The notes: a model not told the origin generated them from the letters alone. Positions 18,227 to 27,024 are shown, counted from the first letter of the stretch. The stretch is DNA of 64,000 bases from Solimonas thermocellulolyticum (GCF_040327995.1 NZ_JBEPIJ010000002.1:124001-188000), one strand, 5' to 3'. Numbers and translations are program-made.

Positions 18227-18247
18227 TCCGCGGCTCACGCGGCTGGT

Positions 18248-18278
18248 AGCGGCTGCGCACGGCGCAGCCGCTTTTTTT
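18248..18278 (+). terminator. Rho-independent terminator/attenuator between oxygenase and ferredoxin
   Basis: An 11-bp perfect GC-rich stem (18248-18258 with 18262-18272), a three-base loop and a run of seven T residues. It starts 22 bases after the Rieske oxygenase stop and ends 12 bases before the ferredoxin start. Read-through would be needed to express the ferredoxin from the upstream promoter. Confidence 0.9.
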
Positions 18279-18290
18279 GAGGGACGGCAA

Positions 18291-18614
18291 ATGGCAGTGG
18301 TACGCGTCATCGGTCGTGACGGCGGCACACAGAATCTGAACGTCGCCGGCGGCGGCCAGCTCATGGATGCGCTGCGCGACGCCAACACCGGCGTGCAGGG
18401 CACTTGCGGCGGCATGATGTCCTGCGGTACCTGCCATGTGTATGTCGATCCGGCATGGGCGGATCGGCTGCCGCCCAAGAGCGAGGACGAGGCGGCGATG
18501 CTCGAGGCGATCGGCGAGCTGGTCGAACTCAGGCCGACCTCACGCCTGTCATGCCAGATCGCCGTCGACGATGGCATCGACGGCCTGTGCGTCGAGATCG
18601 CCCCGTCGTTCTGA
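18291..18614 (+). CDS. [2Fe-2S] ferredoxin, adrenodoxin/putidaredoxin type
   Basis: 107 residues. The cluster ligands are Cys39, Cys45 and Cys48 in the C-x5-C-x2-C arrangement (TCGGMMSCGTCHVYV) plus a fourth cysteine in RLSCQIA. DALRDANTGVQGTCGG and the acidic SEDEAAMLEAI helix are typical of ferredoxins that feed P450s or Rieske oxygenases. Although it follows the oxygenase gene closely, an intrinsic terminator separates them, so its expression may be lower or independently set. A partner reductase is not in the window. Confidence 0.93.
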   Translation: MAVVRVIGRDGGTQNLNVAGGGQLMDALRDANTGVQGTCGGMMSCGTCHVYVDPAWADRLPPKSEDEAAMLEAIGELVELRPTSRLSCQIAVDDGIDGLCVEIAPSF

Positions 18615-18721
18615 AGCGGCGCGATGGCAAGCGCGATGGGTGAGGGTGGATACTCAGTTCGGACGATGCACCGATCGTCGCCGCGCTTAGCATTGCCGAC
18701 ATCGTAAGGAGGAGAATCCAC

Positions 18722-20077
18722 ATGAAACTCGAATCCGTCGCTTTGGCGTGTCTTCTGGTTCTACCGCTGTCGCTCGCGGCGAAGGTGTCGCCCGAGAAGG
18801 CGGCCGAGCTGGACGGTCCAGAGCTCACCTGCATGGGCGCCGAGCGTGCCGGCAGTGCCTCCGGCGTCGCCGAGTACACCGGCAAGTGGGTTGGCAAGTG
18901 GCCGGGCGTGACCAAGGACTACGGCTACGAGCCGGGGCCTTATGCGGACGAAAAACCGCTGTTCACGATCACGGCGCAGAACATGGCGCAGTACGAGGAC
19001 AAGCTGACCGAAGGCCAGAAGGCGCTGCTCAAGCTGTATCCGGACTCGTACCGGATGAACGTCTACCCGAGCCATCGCGACTTCGGCTTCCAGGACTGGG
19101 TCTGTGACACGGTGAAGAAGAACGCCGTCGAGGCCGAAGTCATCGACGACGGCCTGGGCATCACCGGCACCAGCGGCGCGATCCCGTTCCCGTTCCCACA
19201 GAGCGGCATAGAGGCGGTGTGGAATATCATCAATCCCCACCGGGCCTGGACCGAGAAGGCGGTCTGCGACATCGCCGATGTCTACGCCAACGGCAGCATC
19301 GCCTGGGGGCGTAACAAGTTCATGACGCTCAATCCCGGCAACGACCCGAAGAAGCGCGGTTCGTACACCGACAAGATCAACGCCTACTTCTACACCGGCT
19401 ACCTGCTGCCGGAGCGCGACAAGGGTTTCGTCGCGGTCGGCTACCAGCCAAACAACTTCAAGAACGACGCCACCCAGTCCTGGCAGTACCAGCCGGGTCT
19501 GCGCCGCGTGCGCCAGGCGCCGGAGGTCTGCTGCGACTACCCGGTGCCGCCGGCCGGCCTACGCACCGTGGACGACGACTACGTCTTCAACGGCTCGCCG
19601 GAGCGCTACACCTGGAAGCTGGTGGTCAAAAAGGAGATGTACGTCCCTTACCACAATTTCAAGATCAACGATCCGGCGCTCAAGTACAGCGAGCTGATCA
19701 AGCCGAACACGATCAACCCGGACTACGTGCGCTACGAACTGCACCGCGTATGGATCGTCGAGGGTTACCTCAAGGACGGCATGCGTCACATCTATACCAA
19801 GCGCCGCCTGTACGCCGACGAGGACACCTGGATCGCGCTGTGGGCCGACAACTACGACGCGCGTGGTCAGCTCTGGCGCGTGGCCTTCGCCAACTACTTC
19901 TATTCGCAGGAATCGGCGACTTTCCACCGCGGCGCGTCGATCTACCACGACCTCACCGCCAAGGCCTATGAGGCCGGCTATCTGGTCAACGAACGGGGTG
20001 AGGACTGGTGGCGCATCAACATCCCGCTCACGCCGGCGGATTTCAGCCCGCAGGCGGCGGCCCGGGGTTTGCAGTGA
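18722..20077 (+). CDS. DUF1329 family periplasmic/outer-membrane protein
   Basis: 451 residues with an N-terminal signal peptide (MKLESVALACLLVLPLSLAA) and a strong AAGGAGGAG ribosome site. The rest matches DUF1329 (PF07044), a LolB-like lipid-binding fold, with repeated aromatic stretches such as RAWTEKAVCDIADVYANG and AYFYTGYLLPERDKGFVAVG. DUF1329 genes are common in steroid, terpene and aromatic degradation clusters, usually beside DUF1302 porins and RND transporters. Neither accompanies it here. A role in moving a hydrophobic substrate across the envelope is inferred from fold and company. It is separated from the ferredoxin gene by 107 bases that hold no clear element. Confidence 0.87.
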   Translation: MKLESVALACLLVLPLSLAAKVSPEKAAELDGPELTCMGAERAGSASGVAEYTGKWVGKWPGVTKDYGYEPGPYADEKPLFTITAQNMAQYEDKLTEGQKALLKLYPDSYRMNVYPSHRDFGFQDWVCDTVKKNAVEAEVIDDGLGITGTSGAIPFPFPQSGIEAVWNIINPHRAWTEKAVCDIADVYANGSIAWGRNKFMTLNPGNDPKKRGSYTDKINAYFYTGYLLPERDKGFVAVGYQPNNFKNDATQSWQYQPGLRRVRQAPEVCCDYPVPPAGLRTVDDDYVFNGSPERYTWKLVVKKEMYVPYHNFKINDPALKYSELIKPNTINPDYVRYELHRVWIVEGYLKDGMRHIYTKRRLYADEDTWIALWADNYDARGQLWRVAFANYFYSQESATFHRGASIYHDLTAKAYEAGYLVNERGEDWWRINIPLTPADFSPQAAARGLQ

Positions 20078-20179
20078 CACGCCGGCACTAGCCGTTTGCG
20101 TTGTCCGGAAAAAGCGGATGCGCGCCCCATGTCTTGGCCGATTCCCGGAAACGGGAAACCAGGAACTGGAAACTGATCC

Positions 20180-21046
20180 ATGAAAGCTGCGTTCATCACC
20201 GGAGCGAACGTCGGTCAGGCGAATCTGCTCGCCAAGGCGCTGGTTGGGCGCGGCTGGCGCGTGTTCGCCGGTGTGTTGCCGAGCGCACCGACCGATCTGC
20301 AGACCGGCGGCAATCTCACCGTCGTCGACCAGGACGTGTCCGACGATGACTCGGTCAAGCGCAGCGCCGAGATCGTCACCGCGGCGCTCGACGGCAAGGG
20401 CCTGGATCTGCTGATGAACGTCGCCGGCGTCGCCAACATCGCCACCGGCGTGCTCGAAGGCGTGCCCCTGCCGGCAGTGCAAAAGCTGTTCAACATCAAT
20501 TTGTACGGACAACTGCGGGTGATCCAGGCCTTTTTGCCGCTGATCCGCAAGAATGCGCCGGGCTCGCGCATCGCCAACTACAGCTCGGGGGCGATCATCG
20601 CCAATCCGATCGGCGCCGGTGCCTACAACATGACCAAGCATGCGATCCACGGCATGACCCTGACGCTGCGTCACGAGCTGGCGCCGTTCGGCATCCAAGT
20701 GACGTCGATCGTGCCCGGCGGGGTGCTCACCGGCATGTCGGCGAACTCGCACGCCAACACCAAGAAGAGCTGGTACGAGCAGCCCGAGGCGATCCGCCGG
20801 GTCTACGAACCGCACCTGGGTCACGTGATGATGCAGGTGTTGCCCGACATGCTGGAGAAAACCGGCAGCACGCCGGAACAGGCGCTCGAAGGCACGCTCA
20901 AGATCCTCGACAAGAAGAAGTGGGCGCCGATGGAACTGCTCGGCAAGGACGTCAAGCCCATGGGCGTGATGCGCCGGCTGCTGTCGGACCGCCAGCTCGA
21001 ATTCGTGATGCGCAAGACCTTCAAGATTCCCGCGCACCCGGGATGA
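20180..21046 (+). CDS. Short-chain dehydrogenase/reductase
   Basis: 288-residue Rossmann-fold SDR. The cofactor loop reads FITGANVGQANLLA, a variant of TGxxxGxG whose last glycine is replaced. MNVAG takes the place of NNAG, the catalytic serine is in NYSSGA, and the active-site YNMTK has Tyr149 and Lys153. DVSDDDS after the second strand and the long C-terminal part recall retinol/steroid dehydrogenase-like SDRs. It would oxidise an alcohol formed by the upstream oxygenases, leaving an aldehyde or ketone for the next enzyme. The altered glycine motif may affect coenzyme choice. Confidence 0.9.
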   Translation: MKAAFITGANVGQANLLAKALVGRGWRVFAGVLPSAPTDLQTGGNLTVVDQDVSDDDSVKRSAEIVTAALDGKGLDLLMNVAGVANIATGVLEGVPLPAVQKLFNINLYGQLRVIQAFLPLIRKNAPGSRIANYSSGAIIANPIGAGAYNMTKHAIHGMTLTLRHELAPFGIQVTSIVPGGVLTGMSANSHANTKKSWYEQPEAIRRVYEPHLGHVMMQVLPDMLEKTGSTPEQALEGTLKILDKKKWAPMELLGKDVKPMGVMRRLLSDRQLEFVMRKTFKIPAHPG

Positions 21047-21131
21047 CACACAGGCGGCTGCAGGTTGCGGAGCCCAGGCTGCAGAAAAGCTGCTGTGCAC
21101 GCAATCCGCAACCGCAGTTCGGGAGCTTCAG

Positions 21132-22628
21132 ATGAACGCCGTGCTCAAGGAATCGAACCCCTACGCCGATCTGTTCGATCGTCAGCTCGAAAAGTCGCGC
21201 GAACTGGCGCTGACCACGGCGGCGCAGCGCACCGACAAGATCCGGCGTCTGCTCAAGGCCATCCTCGACGCGCGACCGGCGATCCTCGAGGCGGCATATA
21301 AGGAGCTTCGGCTCGCACCGACCGACGTCGACGCCCAGCTTCTGATGATCAAGACCGAGGCCGAGTTCATCGTGCGCCATCTCGAACGATGGATGGCGCC
21401 GCAGCCGGTCCAGGGTTCGCTGATGACGCTGGGCAAGGTGAGCTACGTCCGCTACGAGCCCAAGGGCACGGTGTTGCACATTTCGACCTGGAATGCGCCG
21501 ATCGCCGAGGCCTTCGTGCCGGGCTTCGGCGCGATCGCCGCCGGCTGCACCTTCACGCTCAAGCCGTCTGAGCTCGCGCCGCACTCGGCCGAGGTGCTCG
21601 CCGACATCGTCGCCAAAGTCTTTGGCGAGGACGAGTTCGCGGTCGTACAGGGCGCGGCCGAGGCGGCGAGCGCGCTACTCGCCTTGCCGTTCAACCACAT
21701 CTTCTACATCGGCGGCCACGCGGTCGGCCGCATCGTGCTGCGCGCCGCGGCCGAGCACTTCGCGACGGTGACGCTGGAGATGGGCGGCAAGAACCCGGTG
21801 ATCGTCGACCAGAGTGCCGATCTCGCCGAGGCCGGACGCAAAATCGCCTGGGGCCGCGTCGCCAACGCCGGCCAGGTCTGCCTCGCACCCGACTACGCGT
21901 TGGTGCACGAGTCCGTCGTCGACCGCTTCACCAGCGAGCTGGCGAACCACATGGCGGCGATGTACAACGCCGACGGCAAGGGCTTCCCGCATTCGCCCGA
22001 GCTGCCGCGCATCGTCAACCGCAAGCACTTCGATCGCATCAAGGCGTTGCTCGACGACGCGCTGGCCAAGGGCGCGAAGCTCGAGTTCGGCGGCGAGACC
22101 GACGCCGACGACCTGTTCATCTCGCCGACGATTCTGAGCAAGGTGACCGAGGACATGCGCATCATGCGCGAGGAGATCTTCGGGCCGGTCATCTGCATCG
22201 TGCCGTACGCGCGCCGTGAGGACGCGATCGCGACGATTCGTCGCCGGCCCAAGCCGCTGGGCTCGTACATCTTTGCCAAGGATCGCGAGGCGATCGACTG
22301 GTTTCTCGCGCGCACGACCTCGGGCAGCACCGTGGTCAACCACAATCTGATCCAGTCCGGCACCAACCCGCACTTGCCGTTCGGCGGCGTCAACGCCAGC
22401 GGCCAGGGGCGCCTGGGTGGCCGCTACAGTTTTCTCGAATGCTCGAACCCGCGAGCGGTGGTCGAGGACCGCTATCCGGCCGGCGATCCCAACATCATGT
22501 TTCCGCCGTACTCGGACAAGTACAAGAGAATGGTCGCGCAGATGTTGAGCAAAGAGATCAAGCTTCCCGATGCCATGATCAACGCGATCAACGGCATCAT
22601 CCGCCTGAGCGCGATGTTCAAGAAGTAG
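21132..22628 (+). CDS. Aldehyde dehydrogenase, class 3-like
   Basis: 498 residues. The catalytic cysteine is Cys250 in NAGQVCLAPDYALVH, the general base glutamate is in TLEMGGKNPVIVD, and EEIFGPVICIVPY is the late ALDH signature. The lack of a long oligomerisation loop and the NPHLPFGGVNASGQG region point to the class 3 fatty/aromatic aldehyde group. It probably turns the SDR product into a carboxylate that an acyl-CoA synthetase could then activate. The C-terminal ~45 residues after PPYSDKYKRM are amphipathic and may touch the membrane. It is convergent with a second ALDH gene across a palindromic terminator. Confidence 0.93.
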   Translation: MNAVLKESNPYADLFDRQLEKSRELALTTAAQRTDKIRRLLKAILDARPAILEAAYKELRLAPTDVDAQLLMIKTEAEFIVRHLERWMAPQPVQGSLMTLGKVSYVRYEPKGTVLHISTWNAPIAEAFVPGFGAIAAGCTFTLKPSELAPHSAEVLADIVAKVFGEDEFAVVQGAAEAASALLALPFNHIFYIGGHAVGRIVLRAAAEHFATVTLEMGGKNPVIVDQSADLAEAGRKIAWGRVANAGQVCLAPDYALVHESVVDRFTSELANHMAAMYNADGKGFPHSPELPRIVNRKHFDRIKALLDDALAKGAKLEFGGETDADDLFISPTILSKVTEDMRIMREEIFGPVICIVPYARREDAIATIRRRPKPLGSYIFAKDREAIDWFLARTTSGSTVVNHNLIQSGTNPHLPFGGVNASGQGRLGGRYSFLECSNPRAVVEDRYPAGDPNIMFPPYSDKYKRMVAQMLSKEIKLPDAMINAINGIIRLSAMFKK

Positions 22629-22676
22629 GGCGGGGCAAGTCGCATCGCAACGAACCCGCCGCGCACGACTGCGCAA

Positions 22677-22710
22677 ACGAAGAAGGCCGCTCGCGAGCGG
22701 CCTTCTTCGT
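22677..22710. terminator. Bidirectional terminator: perfect 34-bp palindrome
   Basis: ACGAAGAAGGCCGCTCG is followed without a gap by its exact reverse complement. Each strand then carries a GC-rich hairpin ending in a pyrimidine-rich CCTTCTTCGT. It lies between the stops of two convergent aldehyde dehydrogenase genes (22628 and 22726), so it can end both transcripts. Confidence 0.85.
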
Positions 22711-22725
22711 CATGGTGACGGTCCC

Positions 22726-24183
22726 CTACTGCGTCTTGATCATCAGATCGAGCAGCTTGCGCTTGAAGTCGGTATAGGGCGGAAACAGCGTGCGCGCCAT
22801 CATGAAGCGCGTGCGCACCACGGCGCGCTCGTGCGAGAACGCCTTGAAGCCGTAGATGCCATGCGCGCTGCCGATGCCGGAATTGTTGACGCCGCCGAAC
22901 GGCAGGTTGCCGTGCGCGTACTGCACGACGCAGTGGTTGATACAGGTGCCGCCGGCACTGGTGCTCTTGAGCACCTTCTCGATCGTCGGCTCGTGGCGGC
23001 TCCAGATGTACAGGGCCAGCGGCTTGGGCGCGGCATTGATCGCGTCGATGACTTGATCCAGATCGCTATACGGGATGATCGGCAGCAGCGGCCCGAAAAT
23101 CTCCTCGGACTGGATCTTGGCGTCGCTGGGGATGTTGTCGAGCAGCGTCGGCTGGATGAAGCATTCGTGCTCGACCGTCTCGCCGCCGCATAGCACGCGG
23201 GCGCCGCGCTGCTTGGCATCGGTCAGCAGCGCGTTGATGCGCTGGGTGTGGCGCTGGTTGACGACGCGCGCGAGGTAGGGCGACTTCATCTGTTCGGCCG
23301 CTGTCTTGCCGTAACAGGACTCGATGACCTCGATGCAGGCCTTCGCGAAAGCGTCTTTCTTCGAGGCGTGCACGTAGATATAGTCGGGTGCGATGCAGGT
23401 CTGGCCGTTGTTGGTGTACTTGCCCCACATCAGCGTGCGCGCGGCCAGTTCCAGATCGGCGGTTTCGTCGATGATGGTCGGCGATTTGCCGCCGAGTTCG
23501 AGAGTGACCGAGGTCAGGTGCTTGGCCGCGGCCGCCATCACCACCTTGCCGACCGCGGGCGAGCCGGTGAAGAAGATGTGATCGAAGGGCAGCGCGAGCA
23601 GCTCGGTGGAGACCGAGACGTCGCCCTCGAACAGCGCGACCTCGTCCTCGGCGTACAGCTCCTTGATCATTTTCGCCATCAGCGCCGACAGGTGCGGCGT
23701 CATCTCCGAGGGCTTGAGGATCGCCGTGTTGCCGGCCGCGATGCACGACACCAGCGGGCCGAAACACAGGTTCACGTTGTAGTTCCACGGCGAGATGATC
23801 AGGCAGCGGCCCTTGGGTTCGTATTGCACCCAGGACTTCAGGCCGATCGTCAGGCTGGTGGGCCACACGCCTTGCGGCTTCATCCATTTCTTGAGCGCGC
23901 GCATCGCGTGCTTGGCCTCGCTGATCACCGGCAGCACCTCGGCCAGATCGACCTCGGCCGGCGGCTTCTTGAAGTCCAGGTAGGCGGCCTCGTGGATCTG
24001 TTCGCGGTAGCGCATCATCGCGTCGCACAGGCGCTTGATCTTGGCGATGCGCTCCTGCGCGGTCGAGCGGCGCAGGCGGATCGCGGTTTCGCGCTGGCGC
24101 TCGAACACGCGCCGGATCTCGGCGGCGGTGGTGGACGTCGGGGCCGCGGCGCTGCCGGGCAGGTAGGAAACGACCGAGCTCAT
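22726..24183 (-). CDS. Coniferyl-aldehyde dehydrogenase-like ALDH (class 3)
   Basis: 485 residues from ATG 24183, with GGAGAGAC just upstream. The catalytic cysteine is Cys263 in NNGQTCIAPDYIYVH, the base is in TLELGGKSPTIID, and EEIFGPLLPIIPY closes the fold. The N-terminal RIAKIKRLCDAMMRYREQI and the SWVQYEPKG/ISPWNYNVNL stretches fit the coniferyl-aldehyde dehydrogenase (CALDH) group of class 3 enzymes. Actual substrates may be other long or aromatic aldehydes. A TATACT hexamer on the minus strand (24253-24258) is a weak promoter candidate. Confidence 0.92.
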   Translation of the reverse strand: MSSVVSYLPGSAAAPTSTTAAEIRRVFERQRETAIRLRRSTAQERIAKIKRLCDAMMRYREQIHEAAYLDFKKPPAEVDLAEVLPVISEAKHAMRALKKWMKPQGVWPTSLTIGLKSWVQYEPKGRCLIISPWNYNVNLCFGPLVSCIAAGNTAILKPSEMTPHLSALMAKMIKELYAEDEVALFEGDVSVSTELLALPFDHIFFTGSPAVGKVVMAAAAKHLTSVTLELGGKSPTIIDETADLELAARTLMWGKYTNNGQTCIAPDYIYVHASKKDAFAKACIEVIESCYGKTAAEQMKSPYLARVVNQRHTQRINALLTDAKQRGARVLCGGETVEHECFIQPTLLDNIPSDAKIQSEEIFGPLLPIIPYSDLDQVIDAINAAPKPLALYIWSRHEPTIEKVLKSTSAGGTCINHCVVQYAHGNLPFGGVNNSGIGSAHGIYGFKAFSHERAVVRTRFMMARTLFPPYTDFKRKLLDLMIKTQ

Positions 24184-24383
24184 CTGTCTCTCCGGAATCG
24201 CGAGGCACGGGGCAGTGAGCCTCACGCGGCCTCATCATTGAACGGTTGGTCGAGTATAGGCCGGCACGACGATTGATGACACACCCGTCAGATTCATCTC
24301 GAACCGCCCGCGCAAAGCACTGATTGCGTTAAGGTCACGCCCTCGGAAGACGGCCGATGACGAGCCGGGAGGGGGAACGCGAC

Positions 24384-25829
24384 ATGAAGACGCTCAAGCC
24401 TTTGGACGCGGCGTGGCTGTATGTCGACACGGTCGACACGCCGATGCAGGTCGCCTGTATGGCGATCTTCTCGCTGCCCGAGGACGCGCCCGGCGACTTC
24501 ATCCAGGGGCTGTTCGAGCATCTGCGCTCGGTGCCGCGCTTTGCGCGGCCGTTCAATCTCAAGCTCGCCTCGCCCAAGCTCAAGGCGGTGATGCCGGCCT
24601 GGGTCGAGGCCGAGCACATCGACCTGGACTACCACCTGCGCCACTCGGCGCTGCCGCGGCCCGGTGGCGAGCGCGAACTCGGCGTGCTGATCTCGCGCCT
24701 GCACTCGCACCCGATGGACTTCAACCGGCCGCTGTGGGAGGCGCATGTCATCGAAGGCCTCGAAGGCGGCCGTTTCGCCCTGTACATGAAGATGCACCAC
24801 TCGCTGGTCGATGGTGTCGGCGGCATGCGCATGCTGCAGCGCATGCTCACACCCGATCCGCATGCGCGCAGCCAGCCTCCCCCTTGGGCGGTGGGCTGCG
24901 GCGCCGGCCGCGAGCGCGAACCGCAGAGCATCGACGCGCAGTTGCGCAAGTTCATGCAAGCCGCTCGCAACCAGCTCGGCAGTGCCCCGGCCGTCGCGCG
25001 TGCGCTCGGGCGCGTGGTGCGCAGCGCGGTGCAGCGGCGTGATCCGCAGGAAGCCCTGCCGTTCTCGGCGCCGCATTCGGTGCTCAATGCCAAGGTCTCG
25101 GCGCAGCGCCGCTTCGCGACCCAGCATTACGATCTGGACCGTGTGCGTGCGGTCGCGCGTGCGGCGGATGTCACCCTCAACGACGTGTTCCTCGGCCTTT
25201 GCGCCGGCGCGCTGCGGCGCTATCTGCTCGAGATCGGTGCCTTGCCGCGCAAGTCGCTCACCGCCGGCGTGCCGGTGTCGGTGCGCCCGGCCGACGACGA
25301 GAACGCCGGCAACGCCATCAGCTTCATCATCGCCAATCTCAACACCACGGTCGAAGACCCGCTGCAACGCCTGGCCCTGATCCATCAGTCCACACGGATC
25401 GCCAAGGATCAGTTGCAGGCGCTGCCCAAGGCCGGCATCGACAGCTACACGATGATCTTCATGGCACCGTTCATCCTGCAGCTGCTCGCCGGCCTCGGCG
25501 GGCGTGCGCGGCCGATGTTCAACGTCACCATCTCCAACGTGCCAGGGCCGCGCGAGCCCCTTTACTTCAACGGCGCGCGCATGGAGCAGATCTATCCGGT
25601 GTCGCTGCTCTCGCACGGTCAAGCCCTGAACATCACCTCGGTGAGCTACGCCGGGCAGTTCAACATCGGCATCACCGGCTGCCGTGACACCTTGCCGAGC
25701 ATGCAGCGGCTCGCGGTGTACATGGGGGAGGCGTTGGAAGAGTTGGAGCGGGCGCTGGGCTCGACCGGGACGGCGCACACGACGACGGCCAAGCCGGCGG
25801 CGCGCAAGCGGGGGAAAAGGGCGGCCTGA
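24384..25829 (+). CDS. Wax ester synthase/diacylglycerol O-acyltransferase (WS/DGAT)
   Basis: 481 residues. The acyltransferase active-site motif HHSLVDG starts at His138, and NVTISNVPGPREPLYFNGA is the second hallmark of the bacterial WS/DGAT family. It joins acyl-CoA to a fatty alcohol or diacylglycerol to make storage lipid. GGAGGGGG sits before ATG 24384; an in-frame ATG at 24357 is less likely. The protein ends in a Lys/Arg/Ala-rich tail (AKPAARKRGKRAA) that is not part of the conserved domain. Beside alcohol and aldehyde dehydrogenase genes it suggests that long-chain or isoprenoid intermediates are stored as esters. Confidence 0.93.
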   Translation: MKTLKPLDAAWLYVDTVDTPMQVACMAIFSLPEDAPGDFIQGLFEHLRSVPRFARPFNLKLASPKLKAVMPAWVEAEHIDLDYHLRHSALPRPGGERELGVLISRLHSHPMDFNRPLWEAHVIEGLEGGRFALYMKMHHSLVDGVGGMRMLQRMLTPDPHARSQPPPWAVGCGAGREREPQSIDAQLRKFMQAARNQLGSAPAVARALGRVVRSAVQRRDPQEALPFSAPHSVLNAKVSAQRRFATQHYDLDRVRAVARAADVTLNDVFLGLCAGALRRYLLEIGALPRKSLTAGVPVSVRPADDENAGNAISFIIANLNTTVEDPLQRLALIHQSTRIAKDQLQALPKAGIDSYTMIFMAPFILQLLAGLGGRARPMFNVTISNVPGPREPLYFNGARMEQIYPVSLLSHGQALNITSVSYAGQFNIGITGCRDTLPSMQRLAVYMGEALEELERALGSTGTAHTTTAKPAARKRGKRAA

Positions 25830-25902
25830 GGGGCGGATACCACTGGCATCCGATCCTTCTAGATCGTGTGTTCAAGCCATCCCTGGCCGCCCGGCCTAGC
25901 GG

Positions 25903-25927
25903 TTCTCGATGCCGCCGGCATCAAGAA
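25903..25927. other. Intergenic hairpin between convergent genes
   Basis: TTCT, a mismatch and GATGCC, a three-base loop GCC, then GGCATC, a mismatch and AGAA. It lies between the WS/DGAT stop and the ParM-like stop and may act as a weak two-way terminator; no T-run follows. The same interval holds a 17-base sequence (25876-25892) that recurs at 58211-58227. Confidence 0.45.
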
Positions 25928-25930
25928 TCT

Positions 25931-26944
25931 CTAGGCCCCCCACAGATGCTGGCCGTATTTCCAGTAGCCGAAGACGTTGTTCAGGCGCGCGTCGGAGTCG
26001 GCGGGCAGCGGCAGCACTTCGCCTTCGAGCAAAGGGGTGAGGAACGGCGCGAGCGCGGCGCCGCCGCCGCCGGTGAGCACGATGGCGTCGATGTCCCAGT
26101 CGTCGGCCCACAGGCGATTGACCTCCTGGGCGATGCGCGTCGCGAGTTGCTGGAAGGCGTGCTGGACGATGCCGGTGAGGTCGTAGCGCTTGCCCTTGAT
26201 CTTGATCGTGCCCTTGGATACGCCGTCGTAGAGGCGGTACAGCTCGATGTTGACGCCGCTCTTTTCCTGCAGCGCATTGGCAATCGCGGTGTAGGCGACG
26301 GCGATGCCGGAGTCGGACGACTGGCTGCCGCGCTCGGAATAGCGGGTCTTCTCGCTGATGGTGTAGTCGGCAGTGCGAAAGCCCACGTCGATGATGCCGA
26401 TCTTCTCGCTGATGAAGCGCTGACTCGCCGGCTTGCCGATGTCGCTGAGCATCAGGTTGAACATCGAACCGAAGGGCTGCGGAATCACGCGCACGCGCTC
26501 GATGTTGATGATTTTCTCCTCGCGTTCGCCCGTGCCGGTCTTGACCACGTGGATGCTGTGCCGCGCCTGCAGCAGATGGGTCAGTGCATCCTTGTATCTG
26601 CGGAAGAAGCTGATCGGCAGCCCCGTGACCAGACGCACCGGATCGCCGCTGTCGACGAAGGGCGCCAGCGCCGCCAGCGCCAGCGTGCGCGCGTACTGCC
26701 CGAGGAACTGGTTCTGGTCGAGGGTGAAGCCGCGACCGCGGGACTGCTGCTCGGCGAGCTCGCCGACGAAGAACGACTGGTTGCCGATCTGGATGTGCCG
26801 CGGGAACGGCGTGGCGCCGGGCAGCAGGCTTTCGTTGAACTGTGCCTCGTTGGCTTCGCCGACGACCGATTTGAAAACCTGGAACTGCTTACCGTCAGTG
26901 GCCTTGGTGTAGCCGAAGCCGATGTCCGCGCCGAGCACCTTCAC
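25931..26944 (-). CDS. ParM/StbA-like actin-family ATPase (orphan)
   Basis: 337 residues with the three actin-fold nucleotide motifs: phosphate 1 VLGADIGFGYTKATDG, phosphate 2 GIIDVGFRTADYTI, and the adenosine loop IVLTGGGGAALAPF. The closest named relatives are plasmid ParM/StbA and other actin-like (ALP) proteins. I start it at GTG 26944 because AGAGGAC precedes it and the first strand begins at once. No ParR-like adaptor or repeated parC-like site is next to it. It follows the GFA and VOC genes on the same strand. Possible roles are a relict plasmid partition gene, a chromosomal filament of another function, or phage-derived. The family is clear; the role is unknown. Confidence 0.82.
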   Translation of the reverse strand: MKVLGADIGFGYTKATDGKQFQVFKSVVGEANEAQFNESLLPGATPFPRHIQIGNQSFFVGELAEQQSRGRGFTLDQNQFLGQYARTLALAALAPFVDSGDPVRLVTGLPISFFRRYKDALTHLLQARHSIHVVKTGTGEREEKIINIERVRVIPQPFGSMFNLMLSDIGKPASQRFISEKIGIIDVGFRTADYTISEKTRYSERGSQSSDSGIAVAYTAIANALQEKSGVNIELYRLYDGVSKGTIKIKGKRYDLTGIVQHAFQQLATRIAQEVNRLWADDWDIDAIVLTGGGGAALAPFLTPLLEGEVLPLPADSDARLNNVFGYWKYGQHLWGA

Positions 26945-27024
26945 GGGTGTGTCCTCTTGCAAGTTGCGCGCGTTTCTAGCACGCGGCCTGTCAAAACACA
27001 AAAGCGTCGGCGCCGGTGCCGGCG

